DNA of 38,372 nt, from the NCBI GenBank assembly GCA_030444405.1, contig JARFPM010000019.1, positions 1 through 38,372 on the forward strand, read 5' to 3'. Within the stretch, counting starts at the first letter, position 1. The number at the start of each line of letters is the position of its first letter. This document shows, in pieces, positions 24,385 through 34,823 of this stretch. Below the pieces are notes generated by a model. That model ran no database searches, was not told the origin of the DNA, and saw nothing but the letters and a program-made list of their open reading frames with translations. The position numbers and the translations under genes were made by a program. Origin of the DNA: Nitrospira sp. (GTDB lineage Bacteria; Nitrospirota; Nitrospiria; Nitrospirales; Nitrospiraceae).

Positions 24385-24713
24385 CCTCTCCCGTCTCCTC
24401 AAAAAACACAAAGATAAACCCATAGTTCCATAGACTTCGCGATAGAAGATCGTCGACTACGTAAGCGGTAGGCTTGCCGGCAGTCTCATGTCTTACCTGG
24501 AGCCTGGAAACATTTTCTCTCGAATCTCGGCAAACCCCTAGTTTCGACAGTGTTAAGTATTCTTATACTGTGTGATGAGGTGACAACAGAGGAGGTATGA
24601 CATATGGCCAGAGGTTCTGGGAAGGTTTCGATCCAAAGCTAGGGTACCCGCTAGTTCATTAAGGATTACTCTTTCTTCTAGGGTGGAAAGCCCAAAAGCA
24701 AGGGGGAGACATC
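24385..24713 (+). other. Intergenic region with promoter-like sequence and a possible leader peptide
   Basis: At 24547-24571 the AT-rich stretch ACAGT-gttaagtattcttat-ACTGT has inverted arms and resembles a promoter or operator. A strong ribosome-binding site (GAGGAGGT, ending 24596) precedes two short frames. ATG 24604-24642 encodes 12 residues (MARGSGKVSIQS) at ideal 8-nt spacing. ATG 24597-24662 encodes 21 residues but sits only one base from the site. One may be a leader peptide for the gene at 24714. Expression is not shown by sequence alone. Confidence 0.35.
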
Positions 24714-24944
24714 ATGGACACGACAACATTCATCGATCGAGTCAAAACCACGTTGGAACAAGCTGGCAGGGACTGTCCGTTGGAAGCAGTGATGGATCTC
24801 TGTCCTGATTTGACCTGGAATCAGATGTTTCTCGCCATCGATGACTTGAGTAGAAGGGGGGAAGTGCGGGTGACGATGGAAGCCGACAGAACGTACAGGG
24901 TACAGGTCCGTCGGCTTGAGGCGAACACGAGTTCGGCCGTCTGA
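24714..24944 (+). CDS. Small cytoplasmic protein, winged-helix-like
   Basis: 76 residues from ATG 24714 after GGGGGAG (24704-24710). The sequence is helix-helix-helix-strand-strand: DTTTFIDRVKTTLEQAGRDC, LEAVMDLCPDLTWNQMFLAI, DDLSRRGEVRVTMEADRTYR, VQVRRLE. This resembles a minimal winged-helix fold (three helices and a beta-hairpin with a GEV turn) and may bind DNA or protein. No exact family is recognised. It lies 73 bases before a receiver-only regulator in the same direction, so the two may act together. Confidence 0.65.
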   Translation: MDTTTFIDRVKTTLEQAGRDCPLEAVMDLCPDLTWNQMFLAIDDLSRRGEVRVTMEADRTYRVQVRRLEANTSSAV

Positions 24945-25017
24945 AGCGCACTATCGCGCCCGCTGAGACCTAGTGCCGCGTTCATGTCTGAGGCTGATGA
25001 GCGAACAGGAGTGCCGC

Positions 25018-25473
25018 ATGTCGACATATTCCGTCTCTAAGGCGTCGAGTGCCATAGCCGATCGGCCGAAAATGAAATGCATTCGCGTGCTGTTGGCTGA
25101 CGACCACTTCCTCGTCCGGCAAGGGTTACGTAAGTATCTCAGCCATCATGTCGACATTGAATTGGTGGGTGAGGCAACGGATGGGGAAGAGGCGGTGAAG
25201 CTGACAGAGCTGTTAAAGCCCGATGTCGTCGTGATGGACATCAATATGCCGAGAATGAACGGTATCGAAGCGACAGGCTTCATCATGCGAAAACATCCGC
25301 GCTTGCACATCATCGGACTCTCGTTTTACGTCGGAAATGGGAATCGGGAAGCGTTCTTGGATGCCGGTGCCTGCCTATTGATCGAGAAGGGGACGGCGTA
25401 TAAACACCTGCCTCATGCGATCTATCAGGCTGTTGGAAAAAGCGGCGAGGTCGGTCCACTAACAGGATGTTGA
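25018..25473 (+). CDS. Receiver-only (CheY-like) response regulator
   Basis: 151 residues from ATG 25018, seven bases after AGGAG; a GTG at 24973 is in frame but poorly supported. One receiver domain: acidic ADD (27-29), phospho-acceptor Asp74 (VVVMDINMPRMNG), switch Ser in GLSFYV and Lys in LIEKGT. The protein ends soon after (HAIYQAVGKSGEVG) with no HTH or output domain. The receiver resembles NarL-family receivers, so it may be a truncated descendant acting as a phosphate sink, or through protein contacts. It may cooperate with the kinase at 22089. Confidence 0.85.
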   Translation: MSTYSVSKASSAIADRPKMKCIRVLLADDHFLVRQGLRKYLSHHVDIELVGEATDGEEAVKLTELLKPDVVVMDINMPRMNGIEATGFIMRKHPRLHIIGLSFYVGNGNREAFLDAGACLLIEKGTAYKHLPHAIYQAVGKSGEVGPLTGC

Positions 25474-25538
25474 CAAACTATTTTGCAAGGGTGGCAATGC
25501 AGGAGATCCAGAAGTCTCAGACCATCTCAAAAGAGCCC

Positions 25539-25773
25539 GCAGGCTGTTCAAAAAGACCGTCCGGCAAGGCCGCAGCAAGGCGCACGGCGCGATGAAGAAA
25601 GAGCGCCAAGTTCGTGCGCGCCGGCGAGACGGTGAGCCGGCAGTATCTTGGTCGAGGCGTAATCGTTCTCACCCGGCCCACCCCCAGCTGCCAGAGCAGC
25701 TCTCTCCCGCTATGGTACGTTGAGCCTCCAAGCGCCGTGAGAATGCCGCTGGCGGACTTTTTTAGCAGCCTGC
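25539..25773. repeat. MITE-like repeat, copy 2 (inverted relative to copy 1)
   Basis: 235 bp. Left end GCAGGCTGTTCAAAAAG and right end (reverse complement) GCAGGCTGCTAAAAAAG are terminal inverted repeats. The interior matches the reverse complement of 9431-9647 nearly base for base over several stretches, including the CAGCTGCCAGAGCAGCT palindrome. No transposase gene. It lies 65 bases past the receiver gene. Confidence 0.8.
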
Positions 25774-26200
25774 TAAGTAACTGTCTCCTCGCATAGCAGA
25801 GGCCAAACGTGCGCGCAGACTTTCCTCCGACTCCACAAACTAATCCCCTGACCTGTTGCCTTCTGCTACAGTACTGTTTTCTCCCATGTCGCAAGTTTCC
25901 CCCTACGCTGAAATCTTCCTTACGGCTGGGGCTGTTCAACTAGTGAATTATTAAAAGCGAAAATCGTTCTAATCGTTCTAACTGAGATCTCCTCTCACGG
26001 GGCTCCCTCCTTGCAGATCTAGCCACTTAGAACTCGGAATGCGTTCATGTGGATCCCCTGAAGCCAACGAATATGCGGCTTCGTCTACGGCCTGTTGCAT
26101 TCCTGGTAGCGCGGGCACGAGAGAACCGGATTGAGCCTTGTTTGGCTTCAACGCATCGCCGATCGACCTCGCTCCCACAATCGACGAATGACGGGTGATG
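25774..26200. other. Intergenic region upstream of the HlyD/ABC operon
   Basis: No gene is supported; an 81-codon minus-strand frame here overlaps the HlyD gene start and has no ribosome-binding site. A tandem direct repeat AATCGTTCT-AATCGTTCT lies at 25962-25979 next to an AT-rich stretch (25945-25965), a possible regulator site and promoter for the operon at 26201. Confidence 0.4.
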
Positions 26201-27331
26201 ATGAGTGATGTGGCATTATCCATGAAAATCGGGGTGAAACAGCTTGGGTTGATGGTACTCGCGATTTCGGTGGCGGTCGGGATCTACCTCGCACTCGACC
26301 GTTGGATCCTGAACCAGGGTCTTCCCGAAGGTCTGATCCAAGCCAACGGCCGCATTGAAGGTGATCATGTCACTATCGCGAGTAAATTTCCCGGTCGGAT
26401 TGCCGAGCTGAGAGCCCGGGAAGGTGACTCGGTCGCAAGAGACCAGCCGCTGGTTATTCTGGACGATGTTCAGACGCGCGCCAGGGTCGAACAGGCCCGT
26501 CGGCTGGTGGATATGCTTGAGGCTCAGGTTGAGGCGGCTCATACGGCACTCGCAGTGTTGAATCTTGAAGTGCCGCTCGGTATCGAAGCCGCCTCCGCGA
26601 AAGTGGACAGCGCACGTGCCGCCGTCGAAAAGGCCAAGGCGGTTGAACAGGAGGCCAGGCAAGATGTCGCTCGCATGCGCGCGTTGCTGCCCGAGCAGGC
26701 CGTATCCCACCAACTCCTTGATCAAACCGAGGCCCGGTGGAAGGTCGCTGTAAGCGAGCAAGCCTCCGCCAACGGCGCCCTGAGTCAGGCCATCAAAGAA
26801 CTCTCGCAGGCCGAATTAGGCTGGAAACGTATCAAGGCGAAGGAAGGAGACGTCGCCGCGTTGGAACGTCAGCGCGACCAGTCGTACGCAGCCCTTGATG
26901 AAACAGAAAGTGTGCTGAGAGATTTGACGATCAAGGCTCCCGCGAGCGGCACCATCACCACCAGAATGGTCGATGTCGGCGAAGTGGTTACGGCCGGCGC
27001 CCCGCTGCTGGAATTGGTCGATCTTGATCGTCTCTATCTCCAGGTCTATGTGCCGCAGGTGCAGATCGGAAAGCTGCGCCTCGGCCTGCCGGCGCGCGTT
27101 CATACCGATGCCTTTCCCGAGCAACCGTTCAATGCGACTCTTCGATATATCGCCTCCAAAGCCGAATTCACTCCTAAGGAAGTGCAGACGCCGGACGAGC
27201 GGGTGAAGCTGATTTACGCGGTCCGCCTGTACCTAACCGACAATCCGGATCATCGTCTGACGCCGGGCTTGCCCGCCGATGCCATCATTCGATGGAAAGA
27301 AGATGTGGCGTGGACGAAACCGAGATCGTGA
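26201..27331 (+). CDS. HlyD-family periplasmic adaptor of an ABC exporter (YhiI-like)
   Basis: About 376 residues from ATG 26201; starts at 26195, 26198 or 26222 are possible because no strong ribosome-binding site is present. One N-terminal membrane anchor (VKQLGLMVLAISVAVGIYLA) is followed by a lipoyl half (GRIEGDHVTIASKFPGRIAE, RAREGDSVARDQPLVILDD), a long coiled-coil hairpin (~95-225, Ala/Glu/Gln-rich), the second half (LTIKAPASGTITTRMVDVGE) and a beta-barrel with the YVPQVQIGKLRLG motif. The protein architecture and gene order (adaptor, double-ABC ATPase, two ABC2 permeases) match YhiI/YbhG-type systems. Its stop codon begins a small repeat. Confidence 0.85.
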   Translation: MSDVALSMKIGVKQLGLMVLAISVAVGIYLALDRWILNQGLPEGLIQANGRIEGDHVTIASKFPGRIAELRAREGDSVARDQPLVILDDVQTRARVEQARRLVDMLEAQVEAAHTALAVLNLEVPLGIEAASAKVDSARAAVEKAKAVEQEARQDVARMRALLPEQAVSHQLLDQTEARWKVAVSEQASANGALSQAIKELSQAELGWKRIKAKEGDVAALERQRDQSYAALDETESVLRDLTIKAPASGTITTRMVDVGEVVTAGAPLLELVDLDRLYLQVYVPQVQIGKLRLGLPARVHTDAFPEQPFNATLRYIASKAEFTPKEVQTPDERVKLIYAVRLYLTDNPDHRLTPGLPADAIIRWKEDVAWTKPRS

Positions 27332-27362
27332 AAGGTGACTCGTGAGACGTGAGGAGTGAACG
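27329..27362. repeat. Small GTGAGACGTGAGG-type repeat in the spacer
   Basis: TGAAAGGTGACTCGTGAGAC, then GTGAGGAGTGAACG, resembles the reverse complement of the repeat in the RND pump gene (19433-19500). It fills the 31-bp spacer between the adaptor stop and the GTG start of the ABC ATPase. Confidence 0.5.
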
Positions 27363-29357
27363 GTGGCTCCGACTTCAACACAGCACTCGGCACTTGGCCC
27401 TCAGCATTCGGATACCGTCATTAACGTGTCCGCATTCGTGAAGCGCTACAAGAAGTACGCGGCAGTCGACGGTGTCGATCTGGATGTTCGTCGCGGTGAA
27501 ATCTACGGCCTCATCGGGCCGGACGGAGCGGGGAAGAGCAGCCTCATGAAGGCGATTGCCGGTGTGTTGACCTATGACGAAGGCACGGTCAACGTTTTCG
27601 GCACGCTGGTCGATTCGGAACGAGCGGCGGAGCGAGTGAAGCAACGGATCGGTTTTCTGCCGCAAGGTCTGGGGCTGAGTTTATACCCCGACCTTTCTGT
27701 CGAGGAGAATATCGACTTCTTTGCGCGACTTCGACTGGTTCCCGAACAGGAGTTGGCTCAGCGCAAAGCCCGTCTGCTCACGATGACCCGCCTCGATAAG
27801 TTCCGCGATCGAGCGATGAAGAATCTGTCTGGAGGCATGAAACAGAAGCTCGGCCTGATCTGTACCCTCATTCACGAACCAGAGCTGGCGATCCTGGATG
27901 AACCGACCACCGGTGTCGATCCTGTGTCACGCCGGGAGTTTTGGGCCATTCTCGCCGAGTTGCTGCAGGCGAAAGGAATGACCGCGTTGGTCTCCACGGC
28001 CTACATGGACGAGGCCTCACGGTTTCATCGGCTGTCGTTTCTGTCGAGCGGCAAGGTGTTGGCATCGGGAACGCCGGCGGAAGTTCAAATGCTCGCCCCT
28101 GGTTTAATGGTGACGTTTGAAGCAACACCTCAACTGGATGCGATTACCCGGCTCAAGACACAGTATAAGCAGGTTGAGGCGCTGGGTTCCCTGCTTCGCG
28201 TCTTCACGGAGGAGACCATTCACGCCACCGCGATGCAATCGATCACATCGAGCCTGGGTGATATCACGCCTGTGCAGCTTCGGGTCGATGAGCCGGAACT
28301 TGAGGATGTCTTCGTTGCGCTGTTGCTTCGCCAGGGCGAACAGCCGACGGCCGTCGAAATGCCTCCCGCCACACCTGTTACGTCGAATGATGCGCTAGCG
28401 ATCGAAGCGAAGGGTCTCATCCGCTATTTCGGAACCTTTCGTGCGGTGGACCGCGTCAGCTTTCAGGTGAAGTCGGGAGAGATATTCGGACTGCTTGGAT
28501 CAAACGGTGCGGGAAAGACGACCGTCATCAAGATGCTGAACGGCATTTTGCCCCCGACAGGAGGGGAAGGCTGGGTGGCCGGTGTGGAGATGAAGACGGC
28601 GGGGGAAGCCATCAAGGAACGGATCGGCTACATGTCCCAAGCCTTTTCGCTCTATCTGGACCTGACTGTGGAGGAGAACATCCGGCTCTTCGCCGGGATC
28701 TATGGACTCGATCGGCAGGAGACGAAAGAGCGGCTCGCGTGGATCGTATCGATGGCGGGATTGAAGGGATATGAATCGAGTTTGACCGGCCGATTACCGA
28801 TGGGGGTCCGCCAGCGATTGGCGCTCGGCTGTGCCCTGGTGCATCAACCCCGCGTGTTGTTTCTCGATGAACCGACCTCCGGCGTCGATCCGATCGGGCG
28901 CCGCCACTTCTGGGACATCCTCTCGCGGCTGGCGCGGGAAGAGGGAGTCGCCATGCTCGTCACCACCCATTATATGAGCGAAGCCGAGCATTGCGATCAC
29001 CTGGCGCTGATGTATGCAGGCCGGATCGTGGCGGAAGGGTCTCCGGGCGATATGAAGCGCCAGGTTGAAAAAGAAGCTGGACAACTTCTTGAAGTGGCGA
29101 CGGATCAACCGGGGCTGGCCCTGCGTCGAGCGACGCAGGCGGGATTTTCCGGTGCCGCGCTTTTTGGAACGAAAATCCACTTGCTTTCGCTCGATCCCCC
29201 TCAGGATGAAGCACGGCTTCGCACGGCCTTGTCATCCGACGGCGTGCATGTCCAAGACGTACTTGTCCGCCCCCTCAGCCTCGAGGACGTGTTTGTGTAC
29301 CGCGTGATGGTGTTGGAACGGCAGGAACAAGCGACGGTGAAAGAGGCGGCAGCATGA
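27363..29357 (+). CDS. Tandem-domain ABC transporter ATPase (RbbA/YhiH-like)
   Basis: 664 residues with two ABC domains. Domain 1: Walker A GPDGAGKSS (52-60), signature LSGGMKQKL, Walker B AILDEPTTGVDP. Domain 2: Walker A GSNGAGKTT (starting near 380), Walker B VLFLDEPTSGVDP, and a signature degenerated to LPMGVRQRL. Both lie after Q-loop and linker sequences typical of drug- or lipid-exporter ATPases. GTG 27363 is the first in-frame start; the encoded residues 2-17 (from AGCACTCGGCACTTGG-like simple repeat DNA) are not conserved-looking, so initiation could also be internal. It energises the permeases at 29354 and 30505. The degenerate second signature suggests one hydrolytic site. Confidence 0.85.
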   Translation: MAPTSTQHSALGPQHSDTVINVSAFVKRYKKYAAVDGVDLDVRRGEIYGLIGPDGAGKSSLMKAIAGVLTYDEGTVNVFGTLVDSERAAERVKQRIGFLPQGLGLSLYPDLSVEENIDFFARLRLVPEQELAQRKARLLTMTRLDKFRDRAMKNLSGGMKQKLGLICTLIHEPELAILDEPTTGVDPVSRREFWAILAELLQAKGMTALVSTAYMDEASRFHRLSFLSSGKVLASGTPAEVQMLAPGLMVTFEATPQLDAITRLKTQYKQVEALGSLLRVFTEETIHATAMQSITSSLGDITPVQLRVDEPELEDVFVALLLRQGEQPTAVEMPPATPVTSNDALAIEAKGLIRYFGTFRAVDRVSFQVKSGEIFGLLGSNGAGKTTVIKMLNGILPPTGGEGWVAGVEMKTAGEAIKERIGYMSQAFSLYLDLTVEENIRLFAGIYGLDRQETKERLAWIVSMAGLKGYESSLTGRLPMGVRQRLALGCALVHQPRVLFLDEPTSGVDPIGRRHFWDILSRLAREEGVAMLVTTHYMSEAEHCDHLALMYAGRIVAEGSPGDMKRQVEKEAGQLLEVATDQPGLALRRATQAGFSGAALFGTKIHLLSLDPPQDEARLRTALSSDGVHVQDVLVRPLSLEDVFVYRVMVLERQEQATVKEAAA

Positions 29358-30508
29358 ATGTTCGCCGTGTCGCAGCCGTCGCCTCAAAAGAATGGCGGGA
29401 GACCGTCAGAGACCGGATGTTCCTGTCCCTTGCCTTTCTGATTCCGATCCTCTGGATGCTGGTGTTCGGCTACGGCATGGTCTTGGATGTGGAAAACATC
29501 CCCTATGCCGTGGTGGACCGTGATCACAGCTCCCTCAGCCGCGATTATCTGTATCGCTTTCAGCAGTCTCGGTATTTTGATTTCAAGGGGGCATTGACGG
29601 ATGAACGAGAGGTCGAGCCGCTGCTCGCTTCAAGCCGCATTCGGGCCGTGATCATCATCCCCGAGAAGTTTCAAGAGCGGTTGCTAGCCGGGCAGGCGGT
29701 CGGCGTACAAACGCTGGTTGACGGCACATTTCCTCTCCGGAGCGACATTACGAAAGGATATGTGATCGCAATCAATACGGCCTTCAGCGAGGAACTCGTC
29801 GTGGCCCACGTGGCCCGCATCAAAGGTCTCGCCCCCGATCGAGCGCGCCAGCTCATTCAACCGATCAAGTTGGAGGTGAGATACCTCTATAACCAAGAGG
29901 TCAAAAGCGCGTGGACCATCGCCCCCGCCCTGGTCATGCTTGTGCTCACGTTGGCGCCGCCTTTACTGACAGCCTTGGGAATCGTACGCGAGAAGGAACG
30001 GGGGTCGATCTATAACATCTATAGTTCCACGGTCAGCCGATTGGAGTTCCTGGTCGGCAAGTTGGCTCCCTACGTTGCGATCTCGGCCTTCAACATCCTC
30101 GTCCTGTGGCTCATGGCCGTGTACCTCTTCGCCGCCCCTTTTAAAGGGAACGGTCTGTTTTTCTATGCGACGGCTCTACTCTTTGTGTTCATCACGACGG
30201 GTCAGGGGTTGATCGTGAGCCTGCTGGTGAATACTCAGCAGGCGGCTGCGATCATCACAGTCGTGCTGAGCATCGTGCCGACGATGCTCTACGGTGGGTT
30301 GTTGGTGCCGGTCTCGGCTCTCGCGCCTCAGACCAAAGTGATCGCGCATCTCTTCCCCGAGATGTACTTCACAAACATTGTGCACGGAACGTTTCTCAAA
30401 GGAGTGGGAATTGAGGTCTTGTGGCCGGATGTCTCCGTCCTCGTCGTGTATGCCATCTCACTACTGAGCATCGGCTATTGGCTGTTTCGCAAGAGGCCAT
30501 CCGTATGA
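29354..30508 (+). CDS. ABC2-type permease 1 (YhhJ/YbhS-like)
   Basis: 384 residues. ATG 29354 overlaps the ATPase stop (ATGA). TM1 (LSLAFLIPILWMLVFGYGMV) is followed by a large periplasmic loop (~45-175), then five membrane helices: LVMLVLTLAPPLLTALGIV, YVAISAFNILVLWLMAVYLF, LFFYATALLFVFITTGQGLI, AAIITVVLSIVPTMLYGGLL and VSVLVVYAISLLSIGYWLF. The EKERGSIYNIYSS cytosolic motif before the third helix couples to the ATPase in ABC2 exporters. It forms a transport heterodimer with the next gene. Confidence 0.85.
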   Translation: MNVRRVAAVASKEWRETVRDRMFLSLAFLIPILWMLVFGYGMVLDVENIPYAVVDRDHSSLSRDYLYRFQQSRYFDFKGALTDEREVEPLLASSRIRAVIIIPEKFQERLLAGQAVGVQTLVDGTFPLRSDITKGYVIAINTAFSEELVVAHVARIKGLAPDRARQLIQPIKLEVRYLYNQEVKSAWTIAPALVMLVLTLAPPLLTALGIVREKERGSIYNIYSSTVSRLEFLVGKLAPYVAISAFNILVLWLMAVYLFAAPFKGNGLFFYATALLFVFITTGQGLIVSLLVNTQQAAAIITVVLSIVPTMLYGGLLVPVSALAPQTKVIAHLFPEMYFTNIVHGTFLKGVGIEVLWPDVSVLVVYAISLLSIGYWLFRKRPSV

Positions 30509-31674
30509 TGCACGCTGTTCGCTCGCCAATGTTGCAGGCGGTCTGGTGGCGACGGATTTCCGTGATGATCGTGAAAGAATTGCGCCAGCTTTTCCGCGAC
30601 AAGGCGCTCATCGGGTTCTTTTTCTGGGCCTTTATCATGGATGTCTATCTCGCCGGCAGCGGCACCAGCATGCAACTTGTGAACGCGGGGCTGGTCGTCC
30701 ACGATGCCGATCAAACGGTATCATCTCGTGAACTCATTTATCGGTTCCACCAGCCGTATTTTCGGTTCGATGGTCTGGTGGACCATCCGAAAGACGGACT
30801 TCGGCGACTGGATTTCGGTGATGACATCGTCCTGCTGGATATTCCGCCAAGATTTCACGAGATGCTCGCCAGCGGTGAGTCCACATCCGTGCAGATGCAG
30901 GTGGCCGCCACCCATTCCCCCCAGGGCCTATCCGCAGCGAGTTATGGGGCCAGGATTGTTGGAGAGTTCGGCCTCGAAGCGTCGGCGCGAGCCATGGGGT
31001 TATCAGCCAACGGGAATCTCTCGCTTCCAGTCGTCCGGAGCGATCATCGGATTTGGTACAACCCGAACCAGGACGAATCCTGGTTCATGTCGATTTCTGA
31101 GGTGCTCACTATCACCACGATCTTTGCCGTCTTGCTGCCGGCTGCGGCCTTGGTGAGAGAACGGGAGCGTGGGACGGTGGAACAGTTGCTCGTTTCCCCT
31201 CTCTCCCCCTTCCAGATTATGTTTCCGAAGGTCGCAGCCATGACGCTGGTGATTCTTGCCGGCACCGCCATGAGTCTCTTCGGGATCTTACATGCGATCT
31301 TCAACGTGCCGATGAAGGGAAGCCTCGCCCTCTATTTCGCGATGACGACGTTGTATGTCTTTACGACATCAGGGCTCGGACTTATGGCTGCGACGATCGC
31401 GAACAATCAGGCCCAAGTCAGTCTGATGACGATCTTGGTTGTGGCTCCCATGATCAACTTGTCCGGCACATGGACACCACCGGAAGCGATGCCGATCTGG
31501 TTACGTGAGCTGATGCTGCTCTCTCCCCTGCATCATTTCGTCAACATCAGCTACGGCATTCAATTGAAGGGGACAGGGCTTGATATCTTGTGGCCGTCCG
31601 TCTTGTCGATGGTGGCCTTGGGCGGAGCCTTGTTCGGATTCGGTCTGTGGCGGTTCAGAAGACAGTTCCGGTAA
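30505..31674 (+). CDS. ABC2-type permease 2 (YhhJ/YbhR-like)
   Basis: 389 residues from ATG 30505, overlapping the previous stop (ATGA); an ATG at 30508 directly follows. The topology is the same as its partner: TM1 (DKALIGFFFWAFIMDVYLAG), a periplasmic loop (~50-205) and five TMs, including LTITTIFAVLLPAAALVRER and MTLVILAGTAMSLFGILHAI. The coupling motif RERERGTVEQLLVSPLSPF is nearly canonical. It ends 48 bases before the ATPase operon, with no terminator seen between them, so read-through is possible. Confidence 0.85.
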   Translation: MMHAVRSPMLQAVWWRRISVMIVKELRQLFRDKALIGFFFWAFIMDVYLAGSGTSMQLVNAGLVVHDADQTVSSRELIYRFHQPYFRFDGLVDHPKDGLRRLDFGDDIVLLDIPPRFHEMLASGESTSVQMQVAATHSPQGLSAASYGARIVGEFGLEASARAMGLSANGNLSLPVVRSDHRIWYNPNQDESWFMSISEVLTITTIFAVLLPAAALVRERERGTVEQLLVSPLSPFQIMFPKVAAMTLVILAGTAMSLFGILHAIFNVPMKGSLALYFAMTTLYVFTTSGLGLMAATIANNQAQVSLMTILVVAPMINLSGTWTPPEAMPIWLRELMLLSPLHHFVNISYGIQLKGTGLDILWPSVLSMVALGGALFGFGLWRFRRQFR

Positions 31675-33529
<1,855 letters not shown>

Positions 33530-33533
<4 letters not shown>

Positions 33534-33799
33534 AAAGCGAGAATCAATTGAAGGAAGAGGTTACCAAGCAGATTCGCCGCATGAAGCAAGCGGAAGAAGA
33601 CAGACCTACTCTGCTGAGACAGACTGTTTATCTGGGGACCTTGGGGTTGCTGTTTGTCGTGCCCGTGATCGTCGGTGCCTATGTCGGTCAATGGCTGGAC
33701 GGTTTGGTTCCCGGGTATTCGATGCGCTGGACGCTGAGTCTGATTGTTCTCGGTGTGGGTATCGGCGCCATGAGCGTCTATTTGAACGTGAGGGAATAA
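33530..33799 (+). CDS. atpQ: N-type ATPase AtpQ (AtpI-like) membrane protein
   Basis: 89 residues. A charged N-terminus (KSENQLKEEVTKQIRRMKQA) is followed by two membrane helices (LYLGTLGLLFVVP-like, residues ~31-55; TLSLIVLGVGIGAMSVYL). It has the small two-helix form of AtpI/AtpQ proteins, assembly or ion-supply factors in F-type ATPase operons, and sits at the usual atpQ position. The atpB gene follows three bases after its stop, so the atpR gene that normally separates them is absent. Confidence 0.8.
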
Positions 33800-33802
33800 C
33801 GG

Positions 33803-34492
33803 ATGGGATCGTCCGATCTGTTGAGAGGGGCGGGGGTGCAGCTTGGACCGGTCGTGTTAGCCGAACCGGTCCTCACCACATGGGGCATCATGTTCGCTCT
33901 CGTCGTGGGGTCTTGGATCGGGACCAGGTGGCTAAGCCTCGATCCTGGTCCGGTCCAAGTTGTATTGGAAGGGTTGCTCGGTGCGGCGGATGAGGCGATT
34001 CGAGCCGTGCTGCCCGCACAGACGGCGCGACTGCTTCCCTTCATTGCCACGCTCTGGCTGTTTATCATGGTGGCTAATCTGTCCGGTCTGATCCCCGGTG
34101 TCCACGCTCCGACCGGTGACCTGTCGACGACTGCGGCGTTGGCCGTCATCGTGTTTCTTTCGGTGCACTGGTTCGGCATCCGCTCACAGGGGATCCGAGC
34201 GTATCTGCGTCACTATTTGGCTCCCATGCCGATCATGCTCCCGTTCCACCTCATGAGTGAACTCACCCGTACCCTCGCTCTTGCCATCCGGCTGTTCGGC
34301 AACATCATGAGTCTCGAAATGGCGGCACTGTTGGTGCTGCTCGTGGCAGGTTTCTTGGTGCCGATTCCATTGTTGATCTTGCACATCATCGAAGCGCTGA
34401 TCCAGGCCTATATCTTCGGTATGCTCGCCTTGATCTATATTGCAGGTGCAATTCACTCACAAGAATCTAGAAAACCTCAAGTACAGGAGTGA
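33803..34492 (+). CDS. atpB: N-type ATPase subunit a
   Basis: 229 residues from ATG 33803. Five or so membrane helices. The essential stator Arg is in helix 4 (SELTRTLALAIRLFGNIMSL), matching the family L-R-L-F-G-N motif. The C-terminal helix has EALIQAYIFGMLALIYIAGA, the usual Q-A-Y-x-F motif. It forms the ion half-channels facing the c-ring. Its stop overlaps the region before atpE. Confidence 0.9.
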   Translation: MGSSDLLRGAGVQLGPVVLAEPVLTTWGIMFALVVGSWIGTRWLSLDPGPVQVVLEGLLGAADEAIRAVLPAQTARLLPFIATLWLFIMVANLSGLIPGVHAPTGDLSTTAALAVIVFLSVHWFGIRSQGIRAYLRHYLAPMPIMLPFHLMSELTRTLALAIRLFGNIMSLEMAALLVLLVAGFLVPIPLLILHIIEALIQAYIFGMLALIYIAGAIHSQESRKPQVQE

Positions 34493-34494
34493 CC

Positions 34495-34764
34495 ATGCGT
34501 GACATCAGCTGGTTTGCCCTTGCCTCGACAGTCGTTGCCGCATTGGCTATTGCCATCGGAACCATGATTCCGGCGATGGCAATGGGGCGTGCCATCAGCC
34601 AGGCATTGGAAGCGCTGGCGAGGCAGCCTGAAGCAGAACGCTCAATTACCCGAGCGCTGTTTATTGGCCTCGCCATGATTGAGTCGTTGGCAATTTACTG
34701 TCTGGTGATCGTGTTGATCATTCTCTTCAGAAATCCGTTGCTCGAATACATGCTGAAGCCATGA
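34495..34764 (+). CDS. atpE: N-type ATPase subunit c (incomplete Na+ ligand set)
   Basis: 89 residues. ATG 34495 follows AGGAG (34485-34489) at 5-nt spacing; the GTG at 34489 overlaps that site. Two-helix hairpin with the conserved loop ARQPEA (42-47). The ion-carrying Glu63 is followed by Ser64, and Tyr68 is present (IESLAIY), a part of the Na+ signature. However, aligned against the Ilyobacter c subunit the helix-1 Gln position is Met30 and the Thr after Glu-Ser is Leu65. Ion specificity is thus uncertain and may be H+. Confidence 0.85.
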   Translation: MRDISWFALASTVVAALAIAIGTMIPAMAMGRAISQALEALARQPEAERSITRALFIGLAMIESLAIYCLVIVLIILFRNPLLEYMLKP

Positions 34765-34823
34765 CCGATGGTTGGCGCACGCGGTCTACCGCTGTCCACG
34801 CGGGGAACTGTGGAGGGTGACCT

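Noticed and set aside
25978-26223. 81-codon minus-strand frame
   Set aside because: No ribosome-binding site, overlaps the start of the HlyD gene, and no recognisable family; more likely chance.
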